DNA from: an uncultured Azospirillum sp.
Lineage (GTDB): Bacteria; Pseudomonadota; Alphaproteobacteria; Azospirillales; Azospirillaceae
NCBI RefSeq assembly: GCF_946480385.1
Contig: NZ_CAMLJP010000023.1
Coordinates: 1 to 62,367 of the forward strand
Reading direction: 5' to 3'
Length of the DNA: 62,367 nucleotides
Under the pieces are notes generated by a model. The model worked only from the letters and a program-made list of their open reading frames with translations, ran no database searches and had not been told where the DNA came from. A program made the position numbers and the translations under genes. This document shows, piece by piece, positions 1-8,336 of this stretch (within the stretch, counting starts at the first letter, position 1; each line of letters starts with the position of its first letter).

Positions 1-104
1 ACTACAAGATGCCGGCGACCATCGACGATCCGGGCATCCTGCCGGAGATCGCCGATGCGCTGAAGACGCTGGGCTACGCCAAGGCCAGCAATACGCCGGC
101 CTGA
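1..104 (+). CDS. C-terminal end of an unidentified protein (partial)
   Basis: An open frame runs in from the left edge and ends at the TGA at 102-104. It encodes about 33 residues, from YKMPATIDDPGI to KASNTPA. Good codon usage and a terminator-like hairpin just downstream suggest the true end of a gene. The tail resembles the C-terminus of a periplasmic binding protein, but too little is present to name it. Confidence 0.5.
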   Translation, partial: YKMPATIDDPGILPEIADALKTLGYAKASNTPA

Positions 105-120
105 TATGGCGAACGGAAAC

Positions 121-151
121 GGGCGGCCTTCGGGTCGCCCTTCTTCATTTT
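121..151 (+). terminator. Rho-independent terminator with UUCG loop
   Basis: GGGCGGCC at 121-128 pairs with GGTCGCCC at 133-140 around a TTCG tetraloop (8 pairs, one G-U). A T-rich run, TTCTTCATTTT, follows. It sits 16 nt after the stop of the partial gene and probably ends its transcript. Confidence 0.75.
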
Positions 152-162
152 GGGACCGGGAT

Positions 163-204
163 TAGAGTCAGTCCGATGCTTATTGAAGCATCGGACTGAC
201 TCTA
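163..204. repeat. Perfect 19-bp palindrome with 4-nt loop
   Basis: The arm at 163-181 (TAGAGTCAGTCCGATGCTT) is exactly complementary to 186-204, with only ATTG between. Such a long perfect hairpin has no coding role here and has no T tract, so it is not a standard terminator. CTAG at 202-205 overlaps its right end. It may be a palindromic intergenic repeat unit. Confidence 0.85.
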
Positions 205-219
205 GCCTCCTGATTTTCC

Positions 220-262
220 GTGCGATTCACGCTTCAGACGATTCCGTCTGAACCGATCGCAC
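220..262. repeat. Interrupted palindrome, second unit of an intergenic repeat mosaic
   Basis: GTGCGAT at 220-226 pairs with ATCGCAC at 256-262, and inside it TTCAGACG at 233-240 pairs with CGTCTGAA at 245-252. The unit lies between two copies of ACTCTAG (199-205 and 261-267). It resembles the palindromic intergenic repeats common in alphaproteobacteria, but I cannot assign it to a named family. Confidence 0.7.
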
Positions 263-263
263 T

Positions 264-390
264 CTAGCAGTGTGCGGAAAAAGTCTCGTTGGAGGCCAAG
301 AGCTACAATATGCGGTGTTCGCCTTTGTGGGTCGGCCACAACATAAAGGCCCCCTACCTCCTTTGCCCGACTTTTTCCGCAGCCTGCTAG
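264..390. mobile_element. MITE-like element with 22-bp terminal inverted repeats
   Basis: The left end at 264-285 begins CTAGCAGTGTGCGG and the right end at 369-390 is its reverse complement at 20 of 22 positions (GACTTTTTCCGCAGCC...). CTAG flanks both ends; being self-complementary it could be a target duplication or part of the repeat. The 83-bp interior has a small hairpin (TTGTGG/CCACAA) and no plausible gene. No transposase is present, so it would be a non-autonomous remnant or miniature element. The TAG stop of the adjacent minus-strand gene lies in the right-hand CTAG. Confidence 0.6.
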
Positions 391-1040
391 CCGGAGACGA
401 CCGACAGATTCTCCGGCTCTTCGCTGCCGAGGTCGAGCAGGGGCAGAAAGCTTGCCGGCTCCTGCGCGCCGGACAGCGCATAGCGGCGGTTGAAGATGTA
501 GCAGGGCACCGCCTGCAGCCCCATTTGCCGGGCCAGCGCATCGGCGGCAAGGACCGACGCCGATTCGGCATCGGTGGACAGCTGGCGCCGTGTCTCGACG
601 AAATCCATCCCCAGCCCGGCGGCGACGCTGGCCAGCGCGTCCGGGTCGCCGATGTCGACGCCCTCGACGAAATAGGCGGCGAACAGCGCGTCGGCCATGG
701 CGTTGCCAAGCCCCAGGCGCCCGGCGATGCGGACCAGACGGTGCGCGTCGAAGCTGTTGGGCGTGCGCTGGATCCGGTCGAGCGCCAGCGGCAATCCGTC
801 GCGTGCCGCCGTATCCTCCACCACCCGGTGAATCTGCCGAGCCCGTTCCGTCCCGCCGAACTTGGCGGCCAGATAGTCGTCGCGCGACATCCCGCCGCGC
901 GGCATGTCCGGGTTCAGCTGGAACGGCTGCCAGCGGATTTCCGGGCGCAGGTTCGGCCGCTGCATCAGTGCGCGGTCGAGCCGGCGCTTGCCGATGTAGC
1001 ACCAGGGGCAGATCAGGTCGGCGAAGGTTTCGATCAGCAT
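387..1040 (-). CDS. DsbA-family oxidoreductase, FrnE-like
   Basis: A 217-residue thioredoxin-fold protein of the DsbA/FrnE group, probably a cytoplasmic dithiol-disulfide isomerase or oxidoreductase because no signal peptide is seen. The active-site motif CPWC is at residues 11-14 in the context FADLICPWCYIGK, typical of FrnE. A cis-Pro motif, AVPCYIFN, lies near residue 180, before a family-like C-terminus. I chose the ATG at 1038-1040 because the family begins just before the CPWC strand; the frame stays open upstream, but that part shows no family similarity. The stop codon falls inside the CTAG terminus of the MITE-like element. The substrate is unknown. Confidence 0.85.
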   Translation of the reverse strand: MLIETFADLICPWCYIGKRRLDRALMQRPNLRPEIRWQPFQLNPDMPRGGMSRDDYLAAKFGGTERARQIHRVVEDTAARDGLPLALDRIQRTPNSFDAHRLVRIAGRLGLGNAMADALFAAYFVEGVDIGDPDALASVAAGLGMDFVETRRQLSTDAESASVLAADALARQMGLQAVPCYIFNRRYALSGAQEPASFLPLLDLGSEEPENLSVVSG

Positions 1041-1207
1041 GGCGTCACTATCCGCGCCTCCTCCACATGGAGCAACCGCTTCTTCCGTCTCATCCCGCGG
1101 GCCGGAAGGGACCTGCAACCGTTTGTTAACCGAGTTGGCCCAACAGTCCTGAACAGTACCGCCGATGTTTGCAAGGTCGGCGGACACATCCCGGTGGGCG
1201 ATTCCCG

Positions 1208-1669
1208 ATGAGCAATTCCTATGTCGACGGCAAGGTGCGCGAAGCGATCCTGGCGGCCAAGGGCAGCCGGATGAATGCGCAGAAGATCCTGATGGCCTGG
1301 GCCGTCGAGGATCCCGACCTGCTGCGCGGCATCGCCCAACCCTTCCTGAAGGCCATCGCCGCCGCCGCCATCGAACGCGCCGGTCGTCCGGCCAGCAACA
1401 GGCCGGCCGCGCGTCCGGCCGCCGCCGGCGGGACGGGGGGCGGCCGTCCGTCGGCATCCGGCCTCAGCCGCGATGCGCTTGAGAATCTGCTGAACCAGCT
1501 GGGCCGCGAGCCGGAGGAACAGCCGACTCCGCAGCGCGCAACACCTGCCGGCAAGTCCGCGCCTGCGGGGAAGGGCGCCACCATTCACAACGCACCGGCC
1601 AACGGCCCGAATCATGAAAAGGCGATGATGGCGATCGCCAAGGCCTTCGTCGCCAAGAAGGTGCGCTGA
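1208..1669 (+). CDS. Conserved hypothetical protein with Ala/Pro-rich linker
   Basis: A 153-residue protein that I do not recognise. Residues 1-58 (MSNSYVDGKVREAIL...) look like a helical domain rich in Ala, Leu and Ile. An Arg/Pro/Ala/Gly-rich stretch follows, then a short helix (SRDALENLLNQLGRE), a second disordered stretch and a final Lys-rich helix (KAMMAIAKAFVAKKVR). No signal peptide or catalytic motif is visible. The ATG at 1208 is preferred over upstream starts because the conserved-looking sequence begins there. It starts 168 bp from the divergent FrnE-like gene, so the two may share a promoter region. Confidence 0.6.
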   Translation: MSNSYVDGKVREAILAAKGSRMNAQKILMAWAVEDPDLLRGIAQPFLKAIAAAAIERAGRPASNRPAARPAAAGGTGGGRPSASGLSRDALENLLNQLGREPEEQPTPQRATPAGKSAPAGKGATIHNAPANGPNHEKAMMAIAKAFVAKKVR

Positions 1670-1673
1670 CGCC

Positions 1674-2111
1674 TTACGACCCGTTGTTGGCCGTATAGGG
1701 GGTGGCGTCGTCGAACCAACTCCGCTTGCGCGGCAGCGTCCGGATGTCCGGCGGCGGACTGGCCAGTGCGGTATTGCCGTTGCGGTAAGGATCCGGGATG
1801 TGGTGGCACTCGACGTCGGCCAGCGTGCGGTAACAATAGAGCCGCGACCGGTCGACCTCGACCTTGTCGGGGCAATAATCGCCGTCCTTCTCGAAGCTGA
1901 GGATCGAACAATCGCGCCCGGTTGCCGCCGACACGATATGGTCGCCGATGGTCTTCTTGGTCGCATTCAGCGTCACGACATCGGCACCCGCCGCCGCCAG
2001 CCCAAGTGGGGAGGTGCAGCCGGCCAGCGCCCATGCCGAAATCGCGAGCGACAGGACAAGCCGACCCCGCCTGGACCCCGTTCGCGCCGCACCCCTACCT
2101 GCGCTCACCAT
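1674..2111 (-). CDS. Putative lipoprotein
   Basis: A 145-residue protein with a lipoprotein signal: an Arg-rich n-region (TGSRRGR), a hydrophobic stretch (LVLSLAISAWALAG) and lipobox LAGC with Cys at residue 32. The mature part has several cysteines (DCSILSF, DYCPDKV, LYCYRT, VECHH) that could form disulfides. A clear AAGGA lies 8 nt before the ATG at 2109-2111, deciding that start over the longer frame. The gene converges with the hypothetical gene at 1208, with 4 bp between the stops. I know no function; the outer or inner membrane is the likely site. Confidence 0.65.
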   Translation of the reverse strand: MVSAGRGAARTGSRRGRLVLSLAISAWALAGCTSPLGLAAAGADVVTLNATKKTIGDHIVSAATGRDCSILSFEKDGDYCPDKVEVDRSRLYCYRTLADVECHHIPDPYRNGNTALASPPPDIRTLPRKRSWFDDATPYTANNGS

Positions 2112-2217
2112 CCGCAATTCCTTTTGCCAAGCCCTTTTACCAAGTATGGGCCACCCGATCCTGCACATTGCGCGCGACCCCGGTTAACGAGCGGTGAATT
2201 CGCCGATGGGTCAGTCC

Positions 2218-2505
2218 TCAACGAAGCAGGGTGCAGATGCGCGCCCGGCACTGCACGACGACGAAGGCGTCCTTGTCTTCGGTGCAGCCGACCTTGAAGG
2301 TCGTCGATCCTTCCCGCCCGACGGTGTAGCGCAGCACCTCGACCTTCGCCGGCGTGCAGTTGCCCATCGACTTGGCGATCTCCTTCGCCTCGGCCTGGGC
2401 GGCCGACACATTGGCAGCTGCCGTGGCGGGGCCGGCCGCCACGAAAACGGCGATGGCGGGCAGAACGGCGATGAGACGGAAGATGGGCGATTCGCGAAAC
2501 GTCAT
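2218..2505 (-). CDS. Small exported protein with four cysteines
   Basis: A 95-residue protein whose first ~30 residues form a signal peptide (FRLIAVLPAIAVFVAAG, cleavage near ATAA-ANV). The mature part of ~65 residues has Cys at 50, 74, 86 and 91, enough for two disulfides in a compact periplasmic domain. The sequence TPAKVEVLRYTVGREGSTTFKV looks beta-stranded. The ATG at 2503-2505 places the signal peptide at the N-terminus. The family is not recognised. It follows the lipoprotein gene in orientation, with 106 bp between them. Confidence 0.6.
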   Translation of the reverse strand: MTFRESPIFRLIAVLPAIAVFVAAGPATAAANVSAAQAEAKEIAKSMGNCTPAKVEVLRYTVGREGSTTFKVGCTEDKDAFVVVQCRARICTLLR

Positions 2506-2670
2506 GGCCGGACTATCGCACGGGGTAGGGTGGTTCCGGAAGGGCTGCCTCCGAAATGTCGCAGCGATGCGAATCCCGCCGCGCAGGAATGACGAAGCTG
2601 CTATTCTCGGCTCGAAGCGCAAACGGGACGGAGCCTCGCCGCCCGTTGCCAAATATGGGTGGGGAAACGC

Positions 2671-2898
2671 ATGACCTTGAATGAACGCCGGCTCGGCGAC
2701 CGCATCCTTGCCGCGCTGGAGCTGGCGCTGGAACAGAAGCATCTCGACGTTGCCGAACATCTGGCCCGCGCGCTGGAAGAGACGCTGACCCGCTTCGGCG
2801 GACCGGATGCTGTCGACCACCGCGAGCTGTCCGCCGGCATGCTGCAGGCGTTCGACCGGCTGGAGACCCTGCGTCGCGACGCCCACCGTCTGCCCTGA
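2671..2898 (+). CDS. Small hypothetical helical protein
   Basis: A 75-residue protein, starting MTLNERRLGDRIL, with three likely amphipathic helices and no cysteine or membrane segment. The ATG at 2671 follows GGTGGGGA by a few bases; a GTG at 2659 is an alternative. The length and charge pattern suggest a small cytoplasmic protein, but there is no recognisable family. Confidence 0.55.
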   Translation: MTLNERRLGDRILAALELALEQKHLDVAEHLARALEETLTRFGGPDAVDHRELSAGMLQAFDRLETLRRDAHRLP

Positions 2899-2963
2899 GC
2901 GGGCGGGCCGGACATCCCGATACCGCCGGCTCCGCCTCCAGCGAATTTTTTGCAATTTGGTGA

Positions 2964-2993
2964 TTGACAGGCGGCGGGCGGGGCGACTACAAA
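2964..2993 (+). promoter_or_regulatory. Sigma-70-type promoter for tRNA-Asp
   Basis: TTGACA at 2964-2969, an 18-nt spacer, then TACAAA at 2988-2993. The -35 box is perfect and the -10 box matches at four of six positions. The tRNA begins 106 nt downstream, leaving a ~100-nt leader to be removed by processing. Confidence 0.6.
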
Positions 2994-3099
2994 CCGCCCA
3001 CCGAACGACGGGGGCCTTCAACGGTTCCGGTTAAAAACACTAAGCGGTTCAAGCCTTTGGCTCTGTGACAGTGCGGTGTTTTGAAACAAGTCGCTCTGC

Positions 3100-3176
<77 letters not shown>

Positions 3177-3217
3177 CTTTCTTTTTCAAATTGCGCGTAA
3201 CGCGCCAGTATGTCCAA

Positions 3218-3246
3218 AGGACTCGCAAACCGCGGGTCCTTTTTCG
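3218..3246 (+). terminator. Rho-independent terminator after tRNA-Asp
   Basis: AGGACTCGC at 3218-3226 pairs with GCGGGTCCT at 3232-3240 (nine pairs, one G-U) around AAACC, followed by TTTTTCG. It lies 42 nt after the tRNA CCA end. From here to the nuoA start at 3491 I see no gene and no promoter good enough to mark, although the nuo promoter must lie there. Confidence 0.85.
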
Positions 3247-3490
3247 CATGCGTATCGTCTTTCCTTTTCCCCGTTTTAAAAACGTGGTATTACCAAACTC
3301 TCTCGCAGGGACCTGCTTGTCCTTCCGCGTGGTGAAAAGCGATTCAAAGCGCTTTCCTTGCCCACGGTCTCGGCATATATTCCGGCCCGTCTGATGGGCT
3401 AATCCAAGGCATGGCTGCCACGGCTTTGCGCTTCCGCCGATTTCCCGGCCGGAACGGCGCCCGTGGTCGTGGGCTTATGGGAGGAACGCG

Positions 3491-3859
3491 GTGTCGACTC
3501 CGCTGATCATTGAGTATCTTCCGATCCTGGTGTTTCTGCTGATCGGCATCGCGCTGGCCGCGGTGATGGTGGGGGCATCCTACGTCATCAGCCCGAAGAA
3601 CCCGGACGCCGAGAAGGTCTCCCCCTACGAATGCGGCTTCGAGCCGTTCGAGGACGCGCGCACCAAGTTCGACGTGCGGTTCTACCTGGTCTCGATCCTG
3701 TTCATCATCTTCGACCTGGAAGTCGCCTTCCTGTTCCCGTGGGCGGTCGCCCTGGGCGACATCGGGCTGTTCGGCTTCTGGTCGATGATGCTGTTCCTGG
3801 GCATCCTGACCATCGGCTTCATCTATGAGTGGAAGAAAGGAGCTCTGGAATGGGAGTAG
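3491..3859 (+). CDS. nuoA: NADH-quinone oxidoreductase subunit A
   Basis: A small membrane subunit of respiratory complex I, at the junction of the peripheral and membrane arms. At 122 residues it has the usual length. Three membrane helices are visible (about 6-28, 62-84 and 88-110). The conserved loop [13 protein letters not shown] with its Cys, and the acidic [12 protein letters not shown] segment, identify NuoA. The start is a GTG at 3491, after GGGAGG. It is the first gene of a 14-gene nuo operon; its last codons overlap the nuoB start by 10 nt. Confidence 0.97.
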   Translation: MSTPLIIEYLPILVFLLIGIALAAVMVGASYVISPKNPDAEKVSPYECGFEPFEDARTKFDVRFYLVSILFIIFDLEVAFLFPWAVALGDIGLFGFWSMMLFLGILTIGFIYEWKKGALEWE

Positions 3860-4395
3860 AGGTCGCCAAGCCGCTGGCGCCGATTCCGCCCGGACCGGAA
3901 CAGGACGCCTACATCCGCGCGGTCTCGGACGAGATCCAGGACAAGGGCTTCGTGCTGGCGAAGTACGAGGACCTGCTGGCCTGGGCCCGGACCGGCTCGC
4001 TGTGGCCGATGACGTTCGGCCTGGCCTGCTGCGCGGTGGAGATGATCCACGCCTATATGAGCCGGTATGACCTGGACCGTTTCGGCGTGATTCCGCGTCC
4101 CAGCCCGCGCCAGTCCGACTGCATGATCGTCGCCGGCACCTTGACCAACAAGATGGCCCCGGCGCTCCGCAAGGTCTACGACCAGATGCCGGAGCCGCGC
4201 TGGGTCATCTCGATGGGCTCCTGCGCCAACGGCGGCGGCTACTACCACTATTCCTACGCGGTGGTGCGTGGCTGCGACCGGATCGTGCCGGTGGACATCT
4301 ATGTGCCCGGCTGCCCGCCGACGGCGGAGGCGCTGATTTACGGCATCCTCCAGCTCCAGAAGAAGATCAAGCGCGGCAACCGCATCGCCCGCTGA
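3850..4395 (+). CDS. nuoB: NADH-quinone oxidoreductase subunit B
   Basis: A peripheral-arm subunit that binds the terminal iron-sulfur cluster N2, next to the quinone site. At 181 residues, the four cluster cysteines are visible: the adjacent pair Cys60-Cys61 (GLACCAVE), Cys125 (MGSCANGG) and Cys155 (VPGCPPT). I chose the ATG at 3850, inside the end of nuoA, because it gives the normal N-terminus; the longer frame from 3829 only adds nuoA shadow sequence. The overlap suggests translational coupling to nuoA. A 96-bp gap follows before nuoC. Confidence 0.97.
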   Translation: MGVEVAKPLAPIPPGPEQDAYIRAVSDEIQDKGFVLAKYEDLLAWARTGSLWPMTFGLACCAVEMIHAYMSRYDLDRFGVIPRPSPRQSDCMIVAGTLTNKMAPALRKVYDQMPEPRWVISMGSCANGGGYYHYSYAVVRGCDRIVPVDIYVPGCPPTAEALIYGILQLQKKIKRGNRIAR

Positions 4396-4491
4396 TCCCA
4401 GCGGACCGGACCGGCCGGGGCCGACAAGGCTCCGGTCCCGCGGCCGGAAGAGAAGCGCGCTGAAGACAAGTAGGAAGGCAGGGTCCCACCC

Positions 4492-5121
4492 ATGTCCGAA
4501 CAGGCGTTGAAGGAACTCGGGGACGTCATCGCCGCCAAGATCGGCGGTGACGTCCTGAAGGTCGAGGTGAAGCTCGGCGAACTGATGGTGACGGTCAAAC
4601 GGCCGGCCATCCTGGCGGTGCTGACCGTGCTGCGCGACGATCCGGCCACCCGGTTCGAGCAGCTGACCGACATCACCGCGGTCGATTACCCGGATCGCCC
4701 TGAGCGGTTCGAGGTCGTCTACCAGCTGCTCAGCTACACCCACAACCGGCGCATGCGCGTGAAGCTGGCCACCGACGAGGACACGCCCGTCCCGTCGGCC
4801 GTTGCCGTGTTCAGCGCCGCGAACTGGTTCGAGCGCGAGGTGTGGGACCTGTTCGGCATCTTCTTCGAGAACCACCCGGACCTGCGCCGCATCCTCACCG
4901 ACTACGGGTTCGAGGGGCACCCCTTCCGCAAGGACTTCCCGCTGACCGGCTACGTCGAAGCCCGCTACGACGAGGACCAGAAGCGCGTGATCTACGAGCC
5001 GGTCCGTCTGACCCAGGATTTCCGCGCCTTCGACTTCCTCAGCCCGTGGGAAGGCATGACCAACGTCATGCTGCCAGGCGATGAGAAGGCGGCCCTCCAG
5101 GACGGGAGCAAGAAGCCGTGA
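4492..5121 (+). CDS. nuoC: NADH-quinone oxidoreductase subunit C
   Basis: A 30-kDa-type peripheral subunit of complex I, 209 residues. The family signature is present ([16 protein letters not shown], then [23 protein letters not shown]). It is a stand-alone gene here, not fused to nuoD as in enterobacteria. The ATG at 4492 follows an AGGAAGG-type site (GTAGGAAGGCAGG). The C-terminus overlaps the nuoD GTG start by 4 nt (GTGA), so the two are probably coupled. Confidence 0.97.
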   Translation: MSEQALKELGDVIAAKIGGDVLKVEVKLGELMVTVKRPAILAVLTVLRDDPATRFEQLTDITAVDYPDRPERFEVVYQLLSYTHNRRMRVKLATDEDTPVPSAVAVFSAANWFEREVWDLFGIFFENHPDLRRILTDYGFEGHPFRKDFPLTGYVEARYDEDQKRVIYEPVRLTQDFRAFDFLSPWEGMTNVMLPGDEKAALQDGSKKP

Positions 5122-6392
5122 GCATGACCGTTTCGACCGAATCGGCGACCGGCGTCGTCTCGACTGGTCCGGCAATGACTGGTCAGGGCGGGGCGATCAG
5201 CGCCTCCGGTCCGGAGACCAAGACGCAGATCAAGCCTTACACGATGAATTTCGGGCCGCAGCACCCGGCCGCCCACGGCGTGCTCCGTCTGGTGATGGAG
5301 TTGAACGGCGAGGTGGTGGAGCGTTGCGATCCGCACATCGGCCTGCTGCACCGCGGCACCGAAAAGCTGATCGAGTACAAGACCTACATCCAGGCCGTGC
5401 CGTATTTCGACCGCCTGGACTATGTCAGCCCGATGTGCATGGAGCACGCCTATGTGCTCGGCATCGAGAACCTGCTGCAGATCAAGGCGCCGCTACGCGC
5501 CCAGTACATCCGCGTGCTGTTCTCGGAAATCACGCGCATCCTGAACCACATCCTGTCGATCACGACCGGTGCGCTGGACGTCGGCGCGATCACCCCGGCG
5601 CTGTGGGGCTTCGAGGAACGCGAAATCCTCATGGAGTTCTACGAGCGCGTGTCGGGTGCGCGCCTGCACGCCAACTATTTCCGGCCGGGCGGCGTCGCCT
5701 GGGACATCCCGGACGGTCTGCTGGACGACATCTGGGCCTTCACCGAGCGTTTTCCGAAGTTCATGGACGACCTCGAAAGCCTGCTGACCGAGAACCGCAT
5801 CTTCAAGCAGCGTACGGTCGACATCGGCATCGTCACCAAGGAACAGGCGCTCGACTGGGCCTTCACCGGCCCGATGCTGCGCGGCTCCGGCGTCGCCTGG
5901 GACCTGCGCAAGTCGCAGCCCTACGAAGTCTATGACCGCATGGAGTTCGACGTCCCGGTCGGCCTGACCGGCGACTGCTGGGCGCGCTATCTCGTGCGCA
6001 TGGAGGAGATGAAGCAGTCGCTGCGCATCATCCGCCAGTGCTGCAAGGAGATGCCGGCCGGTCCCTACAAGATCGAGGACCGCAAGGTGTCCCCGCCGCC
6101 GCGCGGCGAGATGAAGCGTTCGATGGAAGCGCTGATCCACCATTTCAAGCTCTTCACCGAGGGCTTCCACGTTCCCGCCGGCGAGACCTACACCGCCATC
6201 GAGGCGCCCAAGGGCGAGTTCGGCGTGTATCTGGTGTCCGACGGCACCAACAAGCCCTACCGCTGCAAGATCCGCGCGCCGGGCTTCGCCCATCTTCAGG
6301 GCCTGGACTTCATGTCGAAGGGTCACATGCTGGCCGACGCCGTCGCCAACATCGCCTCGATGGACATCGTTTTCGGAGAAATCGATCGATGA
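5118..6392 (+). CDS. nuoD: NADH-quinone oxidoreductase subunit D
   Basis: The 49-kDa subunit (424 residues) that forms most of the quinone-binding cavity with NuoB; it is related to the large subunit of NiFe hydrogenases. Diagnostic segments are [28 protein letters not shown] and the C-terminal [14 protein letters not shown]. An extra ~35 residues rich in Ser, Thr and Gly precede the core and look disordered. The start is GTG 5118, overlapping nuoC; an ATG two codons later is possible. The stop overlaps the nuoE start as ATGA. Confidence 0.97.
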   Translation: MSMTVSTESATGVVSTGPAMTGQGGAISASGPETKTQIKPYTMNFGPQHPAAHGVLRLVMELNGEVVERCDPHIGLLHRGTEKLIEYKTYIQAVPYFDRLDYVSPMCMEHAYVLGIENLLQIKAPLRAQYIRVLFSEITRILNHILSITTGALDVGAITPALWGFEEREILMEFYERVSGARLHANYFRPGGVAWDIPDGLLDDIWAFTERFPKFMDDLESLLTENRIFKQRTVDIGIVTKEQALDWAFTGPMLRGSGVAWDLRKSQPYEVYDRMEFDVPVGLTGDCWARYLVRMEEMKQSLRIIRQCCKEMPAGPYKIEDRKVSPPPRGEMKRSMEALIHHFKLFTEGFHVPAGETYTAIEAPKGEFGVYLVSDGTNKPYRCKIRAPGFAHLQGLDFMSKGHMLADAVANIASMDIVFGEIDR

Positions 6393-7015
6393 GCGCGCCC
6401 GCTTCCGATCACGGCCACGCCGAGCCGACCAGCTTCACCTTCACCCAGGAAAACCTGGAACTGGCGAAGCGCATCATTGCCAAGTACCCGGAAGGCAAGC
6501 AGGCTAGCGCCTGCATGCCGCTGCTGGACGTGGCCCAGCGCCAGCACGGCGGCTGGCTGCCGCGCGTCGCCATGGACGCCGTGGCCGACCTGCTGGGCAT
6601 GCCGCGCATCCGCGTGTACGAGGTTGCGACCTTCTACACGATGTACAACAAGACCGCGGTCGGTAAGCACCACGTCCAGGTCTGCACCACCACGCCCTGC
6701 TGGCTGCGCGGGTCGGACGAGATTGTCCACACCTGCAAGAAGAAGCTCGGTATCGATGTGGGCGAGACCACGGCCGATGGCCAGTTCACGCTGGGCGAGG
6801 TCGAATGCTCGGGTGCCTGCGTCAACGCGCCGGTTGTGCAGATCGGCGACGATTACTACGAAGACGTGGCCCCGGAGCATATGGAGCGCATCCTCGACGC
6901 GCTGGCGCGTGGCGAGACGCCGAAGCCCGGTTCGCAGATCGGCCGTCAGTCCTCGGAGCCGGTCGGCGGCCCGACGACGCTGAAGGCTTTCACCACCGCG
7001 CAAGCGGACGATTGA
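6389..7015 (+). CDS. nuoE: NADH-quinone oxidoreductase subunit E
   Basis: The 24-kDa subunit, which carries the 2Fe-2S cluster N1a and sits beside NuoF in the NADH-oxidising module. The 208-residue protein has a thioredoxin-like fold with cluster cysteines in [10 protein letters not shown] and in [14 protein letters not shown]. Its C-terminal ~40 residues ([15 protein letters not shown]...) look like a disordered tail. The ATG at 6389 overlaps the nuoD stop by 4 nt. nuoF begins 16 nt after the stop behind a GAGGGGGAGGGG site. Confidence 0.96.
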   Translation: MSAPASDHGHAEPTSFTFTQENLELAKRIIAKYPEGKQASACMPLLDVAQRQHGGWLPRVAMDAVADLLGMPRIRVYEVATFYTMYNKTAVGKHHVQVCTTTPCWLRGSDEIVHTCKKKLGIDVGETTADGQFTLGEVECSGACVNAPVVQIGDDYYEDVAPEHMERILDALARGETPKPGSQIGRQSSEPVGGPTTLKAFTTAQADD

Positions 7016-7031
7016 GGGGGAGGGGACAGCG

Positions 7032-8321
7032 ATGCTTCGCGATGAGGACCGCATCTTCACCAACCTCTACGGCTACCAGGACTTCGGTCTTGAGGCGGCC
7101 CGCAAGCGCGGTGACTGGGACAACACGGCGTCCTTCCTGGCCAATGGCCGGGACTGGATCATCGAGCAGGTGAAGGAATCGGGGCTGCGCGGCCGCGGCG
7201 GCGCCGGCTTCTCGACCGGCATGAAGTGGTCCTTCATGCCGAAGAACGTGACCGACAAGCCCGTCTACCTCGTCATCAACGCCGACGAGGGCGAGCCCGG
7301 CACCTGCAAGGACCGCGACATCCTGCGCCACGATCCGCACAAGCTGATCGAAGGCTGCCTGATCGCCGGTTTCGCCATCGGTGCCAGCGCCTGCTACATC
7401 TACATCCGCGGCGAGTTCTACAACGAGGGCTCCAACGTCCAGCGCGCCATCGACGAGGCGTATGCGGCGGGGCTGATCGGCAAGAACGCCTGCGGCACCG
7501 GCTACAGCTACGACGTCTACATCCACCGGGGTGCGGGCGCGTATATCTGTGGCGAGGAAACCGCGCTCATCGAGTCGATCGAGGGCAAGAAGGGGCAGCC
7601 GCGCAACAAGCCGCCATTCCCCGCCCAGGCCGGTCTCTATTCCTGCCCGACCACGGTGAACAACGTCGAATCCATCGCGGTTGTTCCGACCATCCTGCGT
7701 CGCGGCGCCTCCTGGTTCGCCGGCCTTGGCCGTCCGAAGAACTCGGGCACCAAGCTCTTCTGCATCTCCGGGCACGTCAACAAGCCGTGCAACGTGGAAG
7801 AGGAGATGGGCATCCCGCTGAAGGAGCTGATCGAAAAGCATGCCGGCGGCGTGCGCGGCGGCTGGGACAATCTGCTGGGCATCATCCCCGGCGGCTCGTC
7901 GGTCCCGGTCCTGCCGAAGTCGATCTGCGACACCGTCCTGATGGATTTTGACAGCCTGCGCGAAGTGCAGTCGGGCCTCGGCACCGCCGCGGTGATCGTG
8001 ATGGACAAGTCCACCGACATCGTGAAGGCCATCGCCCGCCTGTCGCAGTTCTACGCGCATGAATCCTGCGGCCAGTGCACGCCGTGCCGCGAAGGCACCG
8101 GCTGGATGAACCGCGTCATGCAGCGCATGGTCACCGGCAACGCGCGCATGGAAGAGATCGACATGCTGCTGCAGGTCACCAAGCAGGTCGAAGGCCACAC
8201 CATCTGCGCGCTCGGCGACGCTGCCGCCTGGCCGATCCAGGGCCTGTTCCGCCACTTCCGTCCGGAAGTGGAGCGGCGCATCCAGGCCTACCGCAACAGC
8301 GCCCCGCTGGCGGCCGAGTAA
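7032..8321 (+). CDS. nuoF: NADH-quinone oxidoreductase subunit F (NADH-binding)
   Basis: The 51-kDa flavoprotein subunit where NADH is oxidised. Over 429 residues it shows the glycine-rich NADH-binding loop [16 protein letters not shown] near residue 55, the FMN region ([16 protein letters not shown]), and the 4Fe-4S cluster N3 motif [15 protein letters not shown], with its fourth Cys in [13 protein letters not shown]. The length matches the family. It lies between nuoE and nuoG with gaps of about 15 nt. Confidence 0.98.
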   Translation: MLRDEDRIFTNLYGYQDFGLEAARKRGDWDNTASFLANGRDWIIEQVKESGLRGRGGAGFSTGMKWSFMPKNVTDKPVYLVINADEGEPGTCKDRDILRHDPHKLIEGCLIAGFAIGASACYIYIRGEFYNEGSNVQRAIDEAYAAGLIGKNACGTGYSYDVYIHRGAGAYICGEETALIESIEGKKGQPRNKPPFPAQAGLYSCPTTVNNVESIAVVPTILRRGASWFAGLGRPKNSGTKLFCISGHVNKPCNVEEEMGIPLKELIEKHAGGVRGGWDNLLGIIPGGSSVPVLPKSICDTVLMDFDSLREVQSGLGTAAVIVMDKSTDIVKAIARLSQFYAHESCGQCTPCREGTGWMNRVMQRMVTGNARMEEIDMLLQVTKQVEGHTICALGDAAAWPIQGLFRHFRPEVERRIQAYRNSAPLAAE

Positions 8322-8336
8322 GGAGTTCCCGTTCCC

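Noticed and set aside
3246..3490. Promoter for the nuo operon
   Set aside because: TTGCCC and TATATT near 3360-3380 are only 12 nt apart, and no other pair fits; one must exist but I cannot place it.
3823..5175. 450-residue minus-strand open frame
   Set aside because: Antisense to nuoB and nuoC, both of which are certain.
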